A model generated the notes under the pieces. That model searched no databases. It worked only from the letters and a program-made list of their open reading frames with translations, and was not told the origin of the DNA. A program made the translations under genes and the position numbers. A DNA stretch of 64,000 nt from the NCBI RefSeq assembly GCF_007741515.1, contig NZ_CP036263.1:1364001-1428000 (forward strand), read 5' to 3'. Origin of the DNA: Adhaeretor mobilis. Lineage in GTDB: Bacteria > Planctomycetota > Planctomycetia > Pirellulales > Lacipirellulaceae. Positions 9,940-18,493 of the stretch are shown piece by piece. Numbering within the stretch: position 1 is the first letter of the stretch; each line of letters opens with the position of its first letter.

Positions 9940-11688
9940 ATGTCAAACACTCCAGCACCCGTGGACGAATCGGTCGAACGCGACCGGCAAATGCTGATCG
10001 ACGCCGAGCAGAAGGGCTTTTTAGGTAAACTCGGAACCTACACGCGTCTTTCAGGGCCCGGCTGGTTACAAAGTGCAATTACCCTTGGTGGTGGGTCGCT
10101 CTCAGGAGCTTTGTTCCTCGGCGTACTCGGTGGCACTAGCATGTTGTGGCTGCAACTCGTGGCGATCATCATGGGCGTTGTCATGCTGTCGGCAATTAGC
10201 TACGTCACGCTATCGACCGAGCAGCGGCCGTTTCAACTTATCAACCAACATGTCAATCCGGTACTCGGCTGGGGTTGGTTGATCGCGACCTGCCTTGCCA
10301 ACATCCTTTGGTGCATGCCACAGTTCAGCCTGTGCTACGAAGCGCTGGAGCAAAACTTAGCCTCCGGATTGGTCGGTTCGTCACAAAACGCCAAGCTCGC
10401 GGTTTCGGCAATTATTCTGACGATTACTTCAATTGTCTTGAGTTTTAACCTCAAGGGTGGGGCAACTGCTAAAGTCTTTGATCTGTTTCTCAAGGCGCTC
10501 ATAGGTGCCATTGTACTTTGCTTCTTCGGCGTAGTGATTTACTTGAGCAGGCAAGGTTTGCTGGATTGGTCGGCGATCTTTGCGGGCTTCATACCGGACT
10601 TCTCTCAATGGAGGGAAGCTACCGGCGATCTGCGTCCGTTGCTCGCCGACTTGCCAGCGGAAGCTAAAGAGTTCTGGGGCACGCGTTTGGCTCGTGAGCA
10701 ACGCGCGGTGATGATTGGTGCCGCGGCGACCGCGGTGGGCATCAACATGACCTTCCTCCTGCCGTACTCGATGCTGCAAAGAGGCTGGGGAAAGAGCTTT
10801 CGCGGCCTTGCCCGGTTTGATCTCTCTACTGGCATGGCCATCCCTTACGTCTTGGTGACTGCTTGTGTGGTGATCGCATCAGCCCACGCGTTCCACGGAC
10901 AAGCGGACGAGGAACTATTGTCCTCAGACCCTCAAGTGGTCCAGACCAGCGAATTATTTGCTCAAGCCCAAACCAATCTAATTGCGAGGGTTCGACCGGA
11001 GTTGGCGGGTAAGAAGCTAGACGAACTTGATGAACCTGACCAGCAAGAGGTACTGAAAGAAATCGCCACTCTGCCAGAAGCCGAAAAGCGAATTGCGGCA
11101 TCGTTCGACAAACGTAATGCATTCAAGCTAAGCAAAGCACTGGCGCCCTTGCTGGGGGAAAAGAACGCGAATCTTGTATTTGGTCTCGGCATTTTTGGAA
11201 TGGGGTTCTCGACAATCATCATTCTCATGATGATCAACGGTTTTGTTTTCTGCGAAGCCTTTAATAAGCCGCGCAACGGCTCGGTAATGGTCATTGGATG
11301 CCTGGTGGCTGGCGTTGCTGGGGCTGCTTGGCCGTACGTCTGGGAAGGACCGTCGAAGCTGTGGTTGGCAATTCTTGTCTCAAGCTTTGGCATGATGCTT
11401 TTGCCCATCGCTTACGTCACTTTCTTCATGCTGATGAATAGCAAGGACGTTTTGGGCGACGATCGACCACGCGGTTTTTGGCGCTGGGTGTGGAACCTCA
11501 TGATGGGGGCATCCGTCATAGGCGCACTCGTCGCTGCAGCGACGGCTATCTATGACAAGATCACCGATCATAGTTCTCCCAAAACAGAGCTAGCCGGCAA
11601 GCTGGTTCTAGCCTTGTTGATCGGCTACCTAGTGGCAGCGGCAATCGGATTCTGGGCAAAGTCAAAACGAACTGCGGCAGAGCACTAA
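9940..11688 (+). CDS. Nramp-like divalent metal transporter homologue with altered metal site
   Basis: 582-residue integral membrane protein of the Nramp superfamily. The first transmembrane helix reads GPGWLQSAITLGGGSLSG where canonical Nramp has GPGF....LDPGN; the metal-binding Asp and Asn are replaced by Gly and Ser. The helix-6 region reads GINMTFLLPYSMLQRGW instead of the MPHNLYLHS motif, keeping Met but losing Pro-His. A hydrophilic stretch of about 85 residues (from roughly 325 to 405, rich in Glu, Lys and Leu) interrupts the membrane core. These features suggest a distant Nramp-related group whose substrate may differ from Mn or Fe. It ends six bases before asnS, suggesting co-transcription. 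Confidence 0.82.
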   Translation: MSNTPAPVDESVERDRQMLIDAEQKGFLGKLGTYTRLSGPGWLQSAITLGGGSLSGALFLGVLGGTSMLWLQLVAIIMGVVMLSAISYVTLSTEQRPFQLINQHVNPVLGWGWLIATCLANILWCMPQFSLCYEALEQNLASGLVGSSQNAKLAVSAIILTITSIVLSFNLKGGATAKVFDLFLKALIGAIVLCFFGVVIYLSRQGLLDWSAIFAGFIPDFSQWREATGDLRPLLADLPAEAKEFWGTRLAREQRAVMIGAAATAVGINMTFLLPYSMLQRGWGKSFRGLARFDLSTGMAIPYVLVTACVVIASAHAFHGQADEELLSSDPQVVQTSELFAQAQTNLIARVRPELAGKKLDELDEPDQQEVLKEIATLPEAEKRIAASFDKRNAFKLSKALAPLLGEKNANLVFGLGIFGMGFSTIIILMMINGFVFCEAFNKPRNGSVMVIGCLVAGVAGAAWPYVWEGPSKLWLAILVSSFGMMLLPIAYVTFFMLMNSKDVLGDDRPRGFWRWVWNLMMGASVIGALVAAATAIYDKITDHSSPKTELAGKLVLALLIGYLVAAAIGFWAKSKRTAAEH

Positions 11689-11694
11689 CAATTA

Positions 11695-13110
11695 ATGACA
11701 TCCTCCGACAAACTCTCCGTCAAACAAGCCCGTCAGGCCGAGGCCATCGGCCAGCAGGCGACACTGCAAGGTTGGGTGCGCACGCGGCGTGATTCCAAGG
11801 GCGGCTTTAGCTTCCTAGAGATCAACGACGGCAGTTGCCTCTCGAATATCCAGATCATCGTGGATGCAGACCTGCCGAATTATGAGTCCGACGTGAAGCG
11901 GCTTTCGGCGGGTTGCAGCATTAGCGTTCGCGGCGAAGTGAAAGAGTCTGGCGGGCGCGGACAGGCGACCGAGATGCTCGCCAAGGAACTGATCGTACAC
12001 GGCTGGGCCGATCCAGAGAGTTACCCGCTACAGAAGAAGCGACACTCGATGGAAAAGCTGCGTGAGTGGGCCCACCTGCGGCCCCGCACGAATACCTTTG
12101 GCGCCGTCATGCGAGTTCGGAATCGCATCGGTCGTTCGATTCACGACTTCTTCCAAGAACGTGACTTTCTCTACACGCACACGCCCATCATCACGGCCAG
12201 CGATTGCGAAGGCGCCGGCGAGATGTTCCGCGTGACCACCATCGATCCAGCCATGCCGCCCAAGGATGATAAGGGCGAGATCGACTACACGCAGGACTTT
12301 TTCGATCGGCCCAGCTATCTTACCGTCTCCGGGCAGCTTGAGGGCGAGATCTACGCTACGGCTTTGGGGAAGATTTATACCTTCGGCCCCACCTTCCGAG
12401 CGGAGAACTCCAACACGTCGCGTCACTTGGCCGAGTTCTGGATGGTTGAGCCTGAAATGGCTTTCTGCGAGCTGACCGACAATATGGACCTGGCTGAGGC
12501 ATTCCTTAAGCGAGTCGTGGCAGATGTGCGGCAAGACTGCGAAGAGGATCTCCAGTTCTTCCAGGACCGCATCGACGACACAGTTCACGAGTCCCTAGCC
12601 AACGTGGCAGACAAACCTTTCGAGCGCGTGACCTACACCACAGCAATCGAGCTACTGGAAAACGCTGACGCTAAGTTTGAATTCCCGGTGAAGTGGGGCG
12701 TCGACCTGCAGGCCGAGCATGAGCGCTATCTAACTGAGCAGCATTTCAAATCGCCGGTAATTCTGTACGACTATCCGGCCACCATCAAACCCTTCTACAT
12801 GCGCGTCAACGATGAAGACGAGCAGGGGCGTCGCACAGTACGGGCGATGGACGTGCTGGTGCCTCGCGTGGGCGAGATTATCGGCGGTAGCCAGCGTGAA
12901 GAACGCCTAGAAGTTCTCGAAGCTCGCATGGCTGAGCAATCGCTCGACCCGGAAGAATACTGGTGGTACATCGACCTGCGACGCTATGGAACGGTGCCGC
13001 ACTCAGGCTTTGGTTTGGGCCTAGAACGAATGGTGCAGTTCGTGACCGGCATGTCGAACATCCGCGACGTGATCCCGTTCCCCAGGACGCCAGGGAACGC
13101 GGATTTCTGA
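11695..13110 (+). CDS. asnS: Asparagine--tRNA ligase
   Basis: Class II aminoacyl-tRNA synthetase that charges tRNA-Asn; 471 residues, normal length. N-terminal OB-fold anticodon-binding domain ([20 protein letters not shown]), then the catalytic domain with motif 1 ([15 protein letters not shown] region), motif 2 ([20 protein letters not shown]) and motif 3 ([17 protein letters not shown]). The [10 protein letters not shown] signature separates AsnRS from AspRS. Starts only six bases after the stop of the Nramp-like gene without a clear ribosome-binding site, so translational coupling is likely. Its presence implies direct Asn-tRNA charging. Confidence 0.97.
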   Translation: MTSSDKLSVKQARQAEAIGQQATLQGWVRTRRDSKGGFSFLEINDGSCLSNIQIIVDADLPNYESDVKRLSAGCSISVRGEVKESGGRGQATEMLAKELIVHGWADPESYPLQKKRHSMEKLREWAHLRPRTNTFGAVMRVRNRIGRSIHDFFQERDFLYTHTPIITASDCEGAGEMFRVTTIDPAMPPKDDKGEIDYTQDFFDRPSYLTVSGQLEGEIYATALGKIYTFGPTFRAENSNTSRHLAEFWMVEPEMAFCELTDNMDLAEAFLKRVVADVRQDCEEDLQFFQDRIDDTVHESLANVADKPFERVTYTTAIELLENADAKFEFPVKWGVDLQAEHERYLTEQHFKSPVILYDYPATIKPFYMRVNDEDEQGRRTVRAMDVLVPRVGEIIGGSQREERLEVLEARMAEQSLDPEEYWWYIDLRRYGTVPHSGFGLGLERMVQFVTGMSNIRDVIPFPRTPGNADF

Positions 13111-13178
13111 CGCCTGAAGAGAGAACAGCCCGCAGCCCAGACGGCGATGCCACCGAAGGTCGCAGTTCCTTCAGCTTC

Positions 13179-14831
13179 TCAGCGGTACGAAGCTAGATTG
13201 CCCCGCCGAAGAAGCGGCGAGCTGACGGCAATTGCGATCAGTAGCAATGTGGCACCTGATGGCTCGGGCACGGCGACGACGCTGCTGATGAATACGCCCT
13301 GTCCCGTGCCATCGATGAAAGTGGCTAGAAAGGCTATTTCCCCGCGGTCGTTCAAGCCCGTGCTTGGTTCTGTTTGGATATCTGTTTGTGACGCTAAACT
13401 TAGACTGCGGATTGTCCGAAGTTGCTCCGTCGTTGGGTCGTCACTAATGTCGACTTGGTCTCCCTCGCGAGCGATAAGTTTCAATTCGCCGGCGAGATTC
13501 TCAGCCCAAATACCCATGTCATTGGTATCGTCAACGCCGGGGCCCGTTAGTTGACTTGTGAATGCTGTTTGACCAAGCGCGTTTAAAGAGATCGCAGTAA
13601 AACCGCCCGCAAAAGCTACTCCCAGATCAACGCCAGGAGCTTGACCGCCCTCACGGGCCACCACTACCAAATCGCCGTCTGAACCACTCCACAGAAATTC
13701 ATCATTCGTCGGGTTAACGCCAGTCCCTTGGGTGACTCCCGCGAATGCAACTTGCCTTGAGTCATTCAGCAATGGGTCGCCCACAGACGAATAGATGAGG
13801 CCCGGGTTGGCACCAGCGGCCTGCGATCCTTCGAGTGCAACCAACGATAAGCGTCTACCATCGCTTACCCAAATACCAGTAGCACTACTGTTACCAGGGA
13901 ACCTTCCCACGAAGCTCTGAAAGGCAACTTCCCCAGCACTGTTAAGAACTGTGGAATCAAAGCCTAGAAAGCTAACGCCGAGTGATGCTCCTGGAGCTTG
14001 CTCGCCGCTGCGTGCAACAAGCTCGATACCTTGATTGCCCTCGAGCCACACACCGAAGTGACTCGATGTGTCTACACCAGAACCAGTTAAGAAACCGTGA
14101 AAAGCGACGTTTCCAGCCTTATTGATTGATAAATCACGGAAGTCTCCCGGCGTCACTCCGACCGGCGCGCCAGCCAACTGTGCGCCTTCACGTATCACAA
14201 GCGATAGCCCTTGCGATTGTTCTCGCCATATCCCCATATCATTTTCGTCGGTTACGTTGGGCCCTTCAGTGGTCCCGATAAAGGCGACCCGACCTCCGGC
14301 AACGGGGACCGACGAGTCAAAATAGCGGAAGACCTCGTTGTTGTTGGTTTGCTGGGCTGGAAGTCCAATTCCAGCAACAAGCCTATTGTTCGAGTCGCCG
14401 TCTCTCCGCCACAGCCCACGAACACCTGAGAAGCCTTGAACGTTGCTTGTTAAGCTTGCGGAAAAGGCAATTTCTCCATCACCACTTAGAGTAGGCGATC
14501 TGATCCCGGGCCCATAGGTTACTCCGTCGGGAACGCCTGAAGCCTGCTCTCCTGCGAGAACTATCAGGTCTGAGTCCTGTGTCGATTGCCCTAGCCAGAT
14601 TCCTTGGACTGTTGTTCCTACTCCTGGACCACCAACAAAAGCTCGAAACGCTACTCTCCCGTGGTTGTCTATAACCGGAGTATTGAAGGAACTAAAGAAC
14701 GTACTGCTTGGTGCCCCTGGCGCTTGTTGGCCGATCTGCGCCACACTCCGCAGTTTACCGGCAGTCGTGGCAGTAGTGCAGATTTGGAGTGTCAAGACAA
14801 TCAGGAAAGAAAGTCGAAAGTATATTGGCAT
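13179..14831 (-). CDS. PEP-CTERM protein built from tandem NxxGxxAF-type repeats
   Basis: About 550 residues with start at 14831, giving the signal peptide MPIYFRLSFLIVLTLQICTT. An in-frame ATG at 14942 would add 37 residues before it and is less likely. The body consists of at least seven repeats of about 65 residues: REGxQAPG..xGVxFxxF.....LNxxGxVAFxxxLTGxGVDxTNDxGIWxE. This is a planctomycete choice-of-anchor repeat, probably a beta-propeller. Ends with a PEP-CTERM signal (VAVPEPSGATLLLIAIAVSS, then Arg-rich). Exported and probably exosortase-processed; function unknown. Converges on asnS. Confidence 0.85.
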   Translation of the reverse strand: MPIYFRLSFLIVLTLQICTTATTAGKLRSVAQIGQQAPGAPSSTFFSSFNTPVIDNHGRVAFRAFVGGPGVGTTVQGIWLGQSTQDSDLIVLAGEQASGVPDGVTYGPGIRSPTLSGDGEIAFSASLTSNVQGFSGVRGLWRRDGDSNNRLVAGIGLPAQQTNNNEVFRYFDSSVPVAGGRVAFIGTTEGPNVTDENDMGIWREQSQGLSLVIREGAQLAGAPVGVTPGDFRDLSINKAGNVAFHGFLTGSGVDTSSHFGVWLEGNQGIELVARSGEQAPGASLGVSFLGFDSTVLNSAGEVAFQSFVGRFPGNSSATGIWVSDGRRLSLVALEGSQAAGANPGLIYSSVGDPLLNDSRQVAFAGVTQGTGVNPTNDEFLWSGSDGDLVVVAREGGQAPGVDLGVAFAGGFTAISLNALGQTAFTSQLTGPGVDDTNDMGIWAENLAGELKLIAREGDQVDISDDPTTEQLRTIRSLSLASQTDIQTEPSTGLNDRGEIAFLATFIDGTGQGVFISSVVAVPEPSGATLLLIAIAVSSPLLRRGNLASYR

Positions 14832-15482
14832 CTGATACCTGCTGGCCCAGGGCTTGAAAACGAAAGTGTAGGAATCTGATTGAGGCATAGAAAAACCCGC
14901 ACCTCGAACCCACTTGCCAATAATGCTGGAAAGGGGATTCAAGGTGTGGGTTGTTCAGTAGGTCGGTTCTCGAGAACAGTGCAAGAGCGTATGCCCACAA
15001 GCATAACCGAATAGCTTGCCGACTACAATCTGTTTGGTACTTAGGACAGTTGCCACGAAGGACATTCCCTACGACACACGCTAAACCAACACCGCACCGG
15101 CGTACACAAAGCGCCCGCATTCAGGATTTGAGCAACGAGCCACTCCAGGGGTGATGCGCTCGTGCTTGCCGAGAGTTGTTGTGCGGGGGGCGGTTTGAGC
15201 TTGAGGTCATGGGCATGGTGCAGACAGCAGACCGAAATCGGCGCCTAAGCTTAGATTCACGGTTCCGATGGCGGGAATCTGGCCCGCACCCACTTCGCGG
15301 AACGCTATCCCTCAGTCGGAGTGTTCAACGTTTGGCCGTGCATGCGGAATACAGGGATTCGACAATCGCAGTCGATTCTCCCTGCGATGCAACCGTTGCT
15401 CACTGATACTTCAGCCTTTACCCACTGCAAATACTTCGGCGGAAAACCTTTTGAACACCGCGCCCCGGGGCCACTCGTTGGC
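14832..15482. other. Intergenic region with a rhomboid gene fragment
   Basis: About 650 bases without an intact gene. The only recognisable content is the rhomboid-derived fragment at 15067-15173, entered separately. The rest shows no family resemblance on either strand. Confidence 0.5.
15067..15173 (-). pseudogene. Duplicated 3' fragment of the rhomboid protease gene
   Basis: 107 bases that match 30380-30486 with only three differences. On the minus strand they encode LGKHERITPGVARCSNPECG and the following 11 residues to the stop, the Cys-containing C-terminus of the rhomboid protein at 30394-31305, with one amino-acid change (Glu to Lys). Upstream of 15173 (toward the 5' side of the lost gene) the match decays at once. 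Downstream, after the stop, similarity falls to roughly three quarters over about 25 bases. No rhomboid membrane domain is present here, so it is a remnant or a copied segment, not a gene. Confidence 0.8.
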
Positions 15483-16109
15483 TCACGCCAGTCGATCTAC
15501 AAACAATCCAACAGCATCAAATCTGCTGGCCAGCACTTGCTCAAACGCCTGAGGACTAGCGCCGTTCTCTTCCAGGATGCTACTCAAGAGGGATTGAAAA
15601 TCGTCAGAGGTAGCATCGCTGCTTTCGTCGGAGTTTAGTTCCTGGAGGCTTTCAAGGATCTGACTGACAAGTTCATCGGTCGAAGACTCATCCACACCAG
15701 CTGAGAGTAGTGCTGACTCTAACGTGCTCGATTCTTCTTCCTCTTTCGGAGGTGGAGGCGGCCCGTTGGGGCGTCCTGCACCAGAAGGCCCACCAGAGCG
15801 TCCTGTGCCGCTAGCCTGAATGGCCTTACCGACTTCCGCCGTGTCGATGCCATTAGCCTCCAGCACATTATCGATGGCCGACTGGACGGACTCGCGACTG
15901 GCACTGCCAGAAGACGACTCGGATTCTAATGCCGAGATCGCCTCATCAATCTGTGACAACACATCGGTAGTTGTCGATTCGTCGACACTGATCGATTGCA
16001 AGGCGTTGGAGAGCTGCTGCTTGCCTTGCTGAGGTGGCGGCCCTTGCGGACGCGATTGTGCGGAGGAGGATTGGCTCGTATAGGATGTACTCGAGCTTGT
16101 GATAGTCAT
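15483..16109 (-). CDS. Ser/Pro-rich protein with a duplicated 60-residue unit
   Basis: 208 residues, no signal peptide or membrane segment. Two related units can be aligned: VDESTTTDVLSQIDEAISAL...NVLEANGIDTAEVGKAIQAS and VDESSTDELVSQILESLQEL...SILEENGASPQAFEQVLAS. They are separated by a Gly/Pro/Arg-rich linker (SGGPSGAGRPNGPPPPP, then acidic). The N-terminus is Ser/Gln/Pro-rich. The units look helical and acidic, with a vague EF-hand-like spacing but no clear calcium loop. The Pro-rich linker resembles those in the YHYH, EF-hand and kinase proteins encoded further on. It lies upstream of the sigma-factor gene cluster. Function unknown. Confidence 0.75.
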   Translation of the reverse strand: MTITSSSTSYTSQSSSAQSRPQGPPPQQGKQQLSNALQSISVDESTTTDVLSQIDEAISALESESSSGSASRESVQSAIDNVLEANGIDTAEVGKAIQASGTGRSGGPSGAGRPNGPPPPPKEEEESSTLESALLSAGVDESSTDELVSQILESLQELNSDESSDATSDDFQSLLSSILEENGASPQAFEQVLASRFDAVGLFVDRLA

Positions 16110-16424
16110 GGTTCCGTCTCTTGCTTCGTAGTAGGTGTTTCAGTGGCTCGGATCTGTTTCACTAGACCAACTGGGGGAGGGTGACATCCATGTTGTCGAT
16201 CTAGGCCTGCCCAACTCTTGCCCCTGTTTTGACAAAAGGCCCTGTTTTTCTCGGCATTTTCAGCAATTCCATTCTTTCGCAGAAAATTCTGAGAAAGTGT
16301 GTCACCCTTAGTTGGGCAACGGCGCATTGACTATTTCGGGAGCTCTGCTTTGGTGTCTTCACTTGTGAAATCCCCCCACCTTTCGCGGGGTGATCAGCCA
16401 CGTTGCGAGCAAAGCCCTTTGGAG
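16110..16424. other. Intergenic region between the Ser/Pro-rich gene and the sigma-factor gene
   Basis: Holds the promoter region of the 16109 gene (minus) and the 3' end of the sigma-factor gene. Contains GGCGCATTG...TTTCGGG at 16321-16340, a partial match to two longer motif copies at 17069 and 20515, and a GC-rich inverted repeat at 16371-16390. Confidence 0.4.
16371..16390 (-). terminator. Possible weak terminator of the sigma-factor gene
   Basis: CCCC...GGGG inverted repeat about 35 bases after the sigma-factor stop. Only a short run of T follows on the minus strand, so this is weak. Confidence 0.3.
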
Positions 16425-16982
16425 CTAGCGACTCATCTCCCGCTGAAGCCAAGCACGCGCGTAAGCCCAGTTACGTTTGGTGGTGCGTGGTGAGACTTCG
16501 AGTACCTGGGCAGTTTCTTCGATCGTCAGTCCAGTGAAGTAACGCAGTTCGACGAGCTTTGCCAAGTCGGCGTCTTCCTCAGCAAGCTTCGTGAGTGCCT
16601 CGTCCAGCGCTAGCAGGTCGTCGACATTTTCAGGACTGACCGCTAGGTCATTGTCGTCGAGGTCCTGGCGATTAAGTTCGCCGCCCCGTTTGATGCGGCC
16701 CTTGCGACGTGCGTTCTCGATGAGAATCCGCCGCATCGCTTCAGCAGCAGCCGCGAAAAAGTGCCCGCGTCCGTCCCACTGCTTGGCGTCCTCTCCGACA
16801 AGACGGAGGAAAGCCTCGTGCACTAAGGCGGTTGGCTGGAGAGTTTGCCCAGAGCGCTCTTGCTTCATGCGACTTGCTGCCAATCGGCGCAACTCTTCGT
16901 ACACCAGCGGCAGCAGTTCGCTCGCCGCTGCTTGGTCGCCCTGCTCGATGGCGGAGAGAATTCGGGTGATATCGCGATTCAT
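16425..16982 (-). CDS. ECF-type RNA polymerase sigma factor (TIGR02999-like)
   Basis: 185-residue alternative sigma factor. Region 2 spans LPLVYEELRRLAASRMKQER through TALVHEAFLRLVG and HFFAAAAEAMRRILIENARRK. Region 4 is LRYFTGLTIEETAQVLEVSP followed by RTTKRNWAYARAWLQREM, a helix-turn-helix. The TLQPTALVHEAFLRL and RRILIENARRK segments are typical of the planctomycete/acidobacterial family TIGR02999, whose members are often linked to Ser/Thr kinases; such a kinase is encoded at 26390. No anti-sigma gene is adjacent. It is divergent from the YHYH gene at 17200, so it probably controls the set of exported proteins that follows (inference). Confidence 0.9.
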   Translation of the reverse strand: MNRDITRILSAIEQGDQAAASELLPLVYEELRRLAASRMKQERSGQTLQPTALVHEAFLRLVGEDAKQWDGRGHFFAAAAEAMRRILIENARRKGRIKRGGELNRQDLDDNDLAVSPENVDDLLALDEALTKLAEEDADLAKLVELRYFTGLTIEETAQVLEVSPRTTKRNWAYARAWLQREMSR

Positions 16983-17068
16983 ACCTCACCTGTTTTTGAG
17001 TTCCTTCACTTTGGAAGACGTCTCAACCATAAAATACCAAGAAAGTGCGGCCCCCCTCACAAGGCAAA

Positions 17069-17089
17069 GGCGCATTGTAACGTGTCGGG
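17069..17089 (+). promoter_or_regulatory. Repeated 21-base motif upstream of the first YHYH gene
   Basis: GGCGCATTGTAACGTGTCGGG, 111 bases before the YHYH start. A copy with two mismatches lies at 20515-20535 before the EF-hand gene. The arrangement does not fit a -35/-10 pair, so it may be an operator or part of a repeat. Confidence 0.4.
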
Positions 17090-17199
17090 GGTAGGATCGG
17101 TTGAAAAGTGTCCGCTACCGGCGTTTCAATTGTTTAACTACTTGGTTTTTGAAGCACCTCCTTCTCCCCTTTCCTCCACCAAAACTGGACAAATAAAAC

Positions 17200-18342
17200 A
17201 TGAAACGCTTCTGCGGATTCAGCATTTATCTCGTGGCCGGGTTATCCACTGCTATGGCGGCACTGTCCGCTTGCGGCCAGTCCGGTGGCGGCGGACCCGA
17301 GTTGCAGGACCAACGTCGCGGTCCAATGAAAGTCGTCGACCTCCCAGATCCCACTGTCAGTATCACCACCGAGGGGGAGTACCGGGTCATCCGCGCTAAC
17401 GGCCTGCCCGATCACGAAATCGGCCAGTTTCCTAACAAAGGCAATCCCAACGCACTGCGTGCGCAGAAGCACGAATACCGCGTGCCCTTGCATCCGAAGG
17501 TCGCCGACAGGCCAACCATGGCCCGGCCGGAGTTTGGCATCGCGCTCAACGGTGTGATCTTCGACGCCGGCACCGGCGAGTTCTGGTCTGCCGATGGTCG
17601 ACGGCATGGCCCTCCTGGAGGGCCTGGACAGCGTGGGCCTGGACAAGGCGGACCTGGGCAAGGAAGGCGTGGACCACCTCTCGGCCCGCCAGGTGAACGT
17701 GGCGAGCGCCGCGGCCCACCGGGTGGAGGTGGCCCGGGCGGACCCGACGCAGGCTGGAACTACGAAGCACTTGGCGGCGGCGTGCCCTTTGGCATCGATC
17801 GTAACCACGCGCATGTCCAACCCACCGGCAAGTACCACTACCACGGCATCCCCACCGGACTGCTCGAAGCACTCGGCCAGCACTCCCATGAAGAAACACC
17901 CGATGCGGGCCATTCACACGCTCACAAGATGATCCAGCTCGGTTGGGCGTTGGACGGATTCCCGATCTACGGCCCTCTCGGCTACGCCGATCCCAACGAT
18001 CTGGGCTCAGAACTGGTCGAAGTCAAACCTAGTTACCGCCTGAAAACCGGCCAGCGTCCCGCTTCCCCAGAAGGACCCGGCGGTAAGTTCGATGGCACCT
18101 TCGATCAAGACTGGGAATACGTCGAAGACTCCGGCGACCTTGACGAGTGCAACGGCCGTTTCGGCGCAACCCCCGAGTTTCCCGAAGGCACCTATCACTA
18201 CTACATCACCAGTTCTCACCCAGCGATCCCGCGGATGTGGCGCGGAACACCCACCCAACGTCGGAGGGGCCCAGGTGGTCCTGGCGGAGGACCCGGCAAT
18301 CGTCGCGGTGGAAACGGACCGCCTCCACGGCCCGATCACTGA
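17200..18342 (+). CDS. YHYH-domain lipoprotein with a collagen-like insert
   Basis: 380-residue exported protein. The N-terminus is a signal peptide ending in LSAC, a lipobox that would lipidate Cys25; cleavage at AMA by signal peptidase I is the alternative. YHYH-domain signatures: ALNGVIFDAGTGEFW (about 115-129), GKYHYHGIP (210-218), WALDGFPIYGP (249-259) and DECNGRFGATPEFPEGTYHYYIT (315-337). A Gly/Pro/Arg/Gln-rich collagen-like stretch (about residues 137-182) interrupts the domain, and a second closes the protein (355-380). His-rich segments (QHSHEETPDAGHSHAHK) could bind metal. YHYH proteins are generally exported; biochemical role unknown. Likely first gene of the plus-strand series opposite the sigma factor. 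Confidence 0.88.
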   Translation: MKRFCGFSIYLVAGLSTAMAALSACGQSGGGGPELQDQRRGPMKVVDLPDPTVSITTEGEYRVIRANGLPDHEIGQFPNKGNPNALRAQKHEYRVPLHPKVADRPTMARPEFGIALNGVIFDAGTGEFWSADGRRHGPPGGPGQRGPGQGGPGQGRRGPPLGPPGERGERRGPPGGGGPGGPDAGWNYEALGGGVPFGIDRNHAHVQPTGKYHYHGIPTGLLEALGQHSHEETPDAGHSHAHKMIQLGWALDGFPIYGPLGYADPNDLGSELVEVKPSYRLKTGQRPASPEGPGGKFDGTFDQDWEYVEDSGDLDECNGRFGATPEFPEGTYHYYITSSHPAIPRMWRGTPTQRRRGPGGPGGGPGNRRGGNGPPPRPDH

Positions 18343-18435
18343 CCGGTGCGGTCCCGTCGCGACTTCCCAGACCTTTCGCCGGACCCGGCGCTCATGCGAC
18401 CTTCTAGTGAACCTCAAATTATTTTGCTCACCCTG

Positions 18436-18454
18436 TCACAAATCGTACTTGTGA
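18436..18454. promoter_or_regulatory. Dyad symmetry upstream of the peroxidase gene
   Basis: TCACAA-N7-TTGTGA, 6-bp arms, about 40 bases before the peroxidase start. Resembles an operator for a dimeric regulator. No regulator is known, so this is tentative. Confidence 0.35.
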
Positions 18455-18493
18455 TAAGGCAGATCAAGGACAACGGAACAGATAGGCAATAAG

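Noticed and set aside
12028..12588. 186-codon frame antisense to asnS
   Set aside because: Lies wholly within a conserved gene; a shadow of its codon bias.
14951..15154. Plus-strand frame ending RIQDLSNEPLQG, also seen at 30276-30467
   Set aside because: Both are the antisense of the duplicated rhomboid tail; the similarity comes from the DNA duplication.
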